The notes below the pieces were generated by a model, which saw nothing but the letters and a program-made list of their open reading frames with translations, made no database searches and had not been told where the DNA came from. The position numbers were made by a program, and so were the translations under genes. Below are positions 62,026-64,000 of a stretch of DNA of 64,000 bases, piece by piece (within the stretch, counting starts at the first letter, position 1; the number at the start of each line of letters is the position of its first letter). The DNA is from Cymbidium sinense (lineage: Eukaryota; Streptophyta; Magnoliopsida; Asparagales; Orchidaceae): assembly GCA_021442155.1 (NCBI GenBank), contig CM038214.1, positions 52,546,514-52,610,513 of the forward strand. The letters are read 5' to 3'.

Positions 62026-63270
62026 AAGTAAATTTAATTTTGACATAGTTGAGTTCAAAAAGTAAACGTCATAATAATAATTTGAATATAATTTAAATTT
62101 CTCAATAAGTGGTCAACGAAGGCTAAAAAGAGGGAAAGATAAAATGTAGTTATCATAAATAACTTAAATAAAATAAATTCAAAATAATATGAATAAAAAA
62201 AAGGGACCAACCAAAATCTTTCCTAAGAGGGATTCAATTATCTTACATACATTAGAGTAGATATTAAATCAACTAGGATTGATTGGGAGGGTTTTATGGT
62301 AAGTGAAATAAATAAAATAAATAAATCAATCAAGAGAAAAATCAAGAAGGATTTTCAACCAAGGAGTTTTCAAACATTAATTCAGTTTCAATCAATTCAA
62401 TAAATCAAGAGAATATCATGCGTATTTAATTAAGAAGCAATTTGAATTATTTTACATGTATTAAATCAATCAATAATAAATTAAGAGGGGACAACCACAA
62501 TAATTCTGAAAATGGAAATCCATAAATCAAAAATGTATAAAATTAAGACTCAATTGAATTTGATTTTGATTAAATCTAGACTAATTTAATTATGATGAGA
62601 TTATCAAGCATAGTGGTCTGCCAAGCCAACCCATAAAAGGATAAGTTCAATTTAGCACACACATGGCAAAGATAATTTATTTAAATTTAAAACTATTTAA
62701 TTTCAAAATTCAAACAACTAAAATTCTAAAAATTCAATAAATTAAGGAATACATGACAATTATTTAAGTAAATCCCACGTAAAATATCATGCCAAAAACA
62801 TAAAAAAATTCAATCAAAACATGATTAGGATGATAATTTTGATATGAGAGAAAAAATTAGGATAATTAAAAAATAATTTCATTTTCATACAAAAAATAAA
62901 TGGATTATTAATAATACCAAGCATGGAAATAACTTAATGATGTGTGAAATAAATCCAACACGCTTTAAAAAGCAATGTATATGGTTTAAACTCATGTAAG
63001 TACTCAAATTATCCAAAAAGCATAATTTAAAGAATAATTAAAAATATCATTGAAATAAAATATGAAAAATTATACAAATATTCAAATGAATGATATGGAA
63101 TTATTAAACCATGACTTTCATATTATTGAGTTTTTATTTGTCTTATTATTGCATAACCTAGGAAGATTCCTAAACTACCTTAGTCTAGTTAACTTTGACT
63201 TTTCCAAATTTGGCTGAGCTTCTTGAAACACTTAAAATAAAACATTAGTTCCATCCAATTATATATTTAT
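62026..63270 (-). mobile_element. Copia-type LTR, U3 side (minus strand), right of LTR-A copy 6
   Basis: AT-rich non-coding DNA. From about 62480 it aligns with 15060-15950. It contains 'aaaagtcaaagttaac' type sequence in reverse near 63190. No ORF over 60 codons. The end near 63270 is approximate; a plus-strand copia gag relic begins shortly after. Confidence 0.4.
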
Positions 63271-63319
63271 TATCATGAAAATAAATTGCATAAGAAGTAG
63301 GGATTATGGAATAAACATT

Positions 63320-63649
63320 ACCTATTGAAATATTTTTTGATATTTCTACTCATTTCATGAAAATAATCAATACATTACATTTTCTTCTTTGAAGAAAATA
63401 CAAATATCAAGATTTGGTTGACAAAGTCTTAAGATGTATTCCAAAAGAATGGGATTCAAAAGTTACTATATTAAGAGAAGCAAATAACATAACTTCAAAT
63501 CCACTTGATTAGCTTCTTTGATAGTTCATAAATAGGTTTTAACATAAAGATAATTAAATGGTGCTTTCCAAAGATGGAGAAAAGAAAAACCATTACTTTA
63601 TAGGTGGAAGATGAAAGTGAAAATAGAAATTCAAGTTCTAAAGTGGATA
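63320..63649 (+). pseudogene. SIRE-like copia gag relic, cut by LTR-A copy 7
   Basis: Frame pieces NIFDISTHFMKIINTLHF, then KVLRCIPKEWDSKVTIL (from about 63423), REANNITSNPLD, and KRKTITL, a stop, VEDESENRNSSSK. They follow the pattern '..F..I.N.L..LGK.Y...+LV+K(V/I)LRSLP..W..KVTAI.EA+DL..L.L(E/D)EL..' and the acidic Ser-rich linker of copia (SIRE-like) gag. The frame ends at 63649 where TGTGGTGTT of LTR-A begins. No protease or RT is in view. Confidence 0.75.
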
Positions 63650-64000
63650 TGTGGTGTTCTAATTTGGAGTCATAGGGACACCACGTAGATCTTAGGGGAT
63701 ACTTATTGAAGTGATCGGTGACATTAAGGTATGATATACCATCTCAAAAGATAGAAACATCATCATCCAATGGACCTAATCACCTAATAAGGACTCCTAA
63801 GGTAGATGGGTCTACATGTATACTAGAGATCTTTCCCCAACTTTATATGGATAAGTAAAGCTAAGATTTATTTTATGCTGAGTTTTAGTTCCCTATTGAA
63901 GTGAGCTTCCAAATTTAATTACATCCTAGGAAATGAGAATTTTCTAAGAATACTCTCGATTAAAGTAGTCAATGAGTATCTCAAAGATTGCAAGGCTAGA
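63650..64000 (-). mobile_element. LTR-A copy 7, U5 end, cut by window edge
   Basis: It begins TGTGGTGTTCTAATTTGGAG and follows 33569-33900 and 47271-47600 closely ('gtcatagggacacc', 'cttaggggatacttattgaa', 'gatctttcccc', 'aatactctcgattaaagtagtc'). The rest lies beyond the window. The candidate target pentamer is ggata (63645-63649); its partner is not in view. The interrupted host is a copia gag frame. Confidence 0.85.

Noticed and set aside
1..64000. Host protein genes, tRNA or rRNA genes, organelle-derived DNA
   Set aside because: Nothing recognisable on either strand: no exon-like open stretches with conserved domains, no clover-leaf tRNA sequences and no plastid or mitochondrial gene motifs noticed by eye. 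A short or very diverged gene could be missed without a search.

Overview
This window looks like nuclear DNA from a seed plant, most likely an angiosperm with a repeat-rich genome. It is very AT-rich and I find no intact host gene. Every coding trace I can recognise is a plant LTR-retrotransposon relic (Ty3/gypsy Tat/Ogre-like and Athila-like, Ty1/copia SIRE-like and others) or a 'putative plant transposon protein' relic. All carry stops and frameshifts. All family names come from remembered motifs; no database search was possible. I cannot name the species.

The dominant component, about 60% of the window by my estimate, is one dispersed family called LTR-A here. It has seven copies in both orientations: <1-1651 (-), 7459-15059 (+), ~15955-21925 (-), 33569-38323 (-), 47271-55331 (-), 56814-62025 (+) and 63650->64000 (-). 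Read in its own sense, a copy starts near TGTTGACC, carries a small hairpin at that end, has a long variable AT-rich U3, a TATA box about 1.4-1.5 kb before its end, and finishes near AACACCACA. Complete copies are 4.75-8.1 kb. Putative 5-bp target duplications flank four of them. For two, taking out the insert restores an open frame in the interrupted host element. No copy has a recognisable internal coding region, so they behave as giant solo LTRs.

Layout: 1-1651, LTR-A end. 1652-~5420, a non-LTR-A element (element C) made of a 63-bp tandem array, palindrome-rich blocks and a transposon-protein relic. ~5420-15950, a copia-type LTR on the minus strand split by LTR-A. ~15955-21925, a minus-strand LTR-A split by a SIRE-like solo LTR at 19437-21473. 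21926-~27210, a minus-strand Tat/Ogre-like gag-protease-RT relic. ~28050-32120, a second copy of element C. ~32376-39970, a plus-strand Athila-like pol split by LTR-A. 39970-43130, unassigned. 43135-44400, a minus-strand copia integrase/RT relic. ~45400-56060, a plus-strand Tat-like element with LTR, primer-binding site, gag and protease, then LTR-A, then RT and RNase H. ~56080-63270, another minus-strand copia LTR split by LTR-A. 63320-63649, a copia gag relic cut by the last LTR-A.

The genes do not work together as a pathway. The layout is a record of successive insertions. Old gypsy and copia elements and element C came first, LTR-A copies landed in them, and at least one SIRE-like LTR landed in an LTR-A copy. 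Boundaries marked approximate are read by eye from between-copy similarity and may be off by tens of bases.
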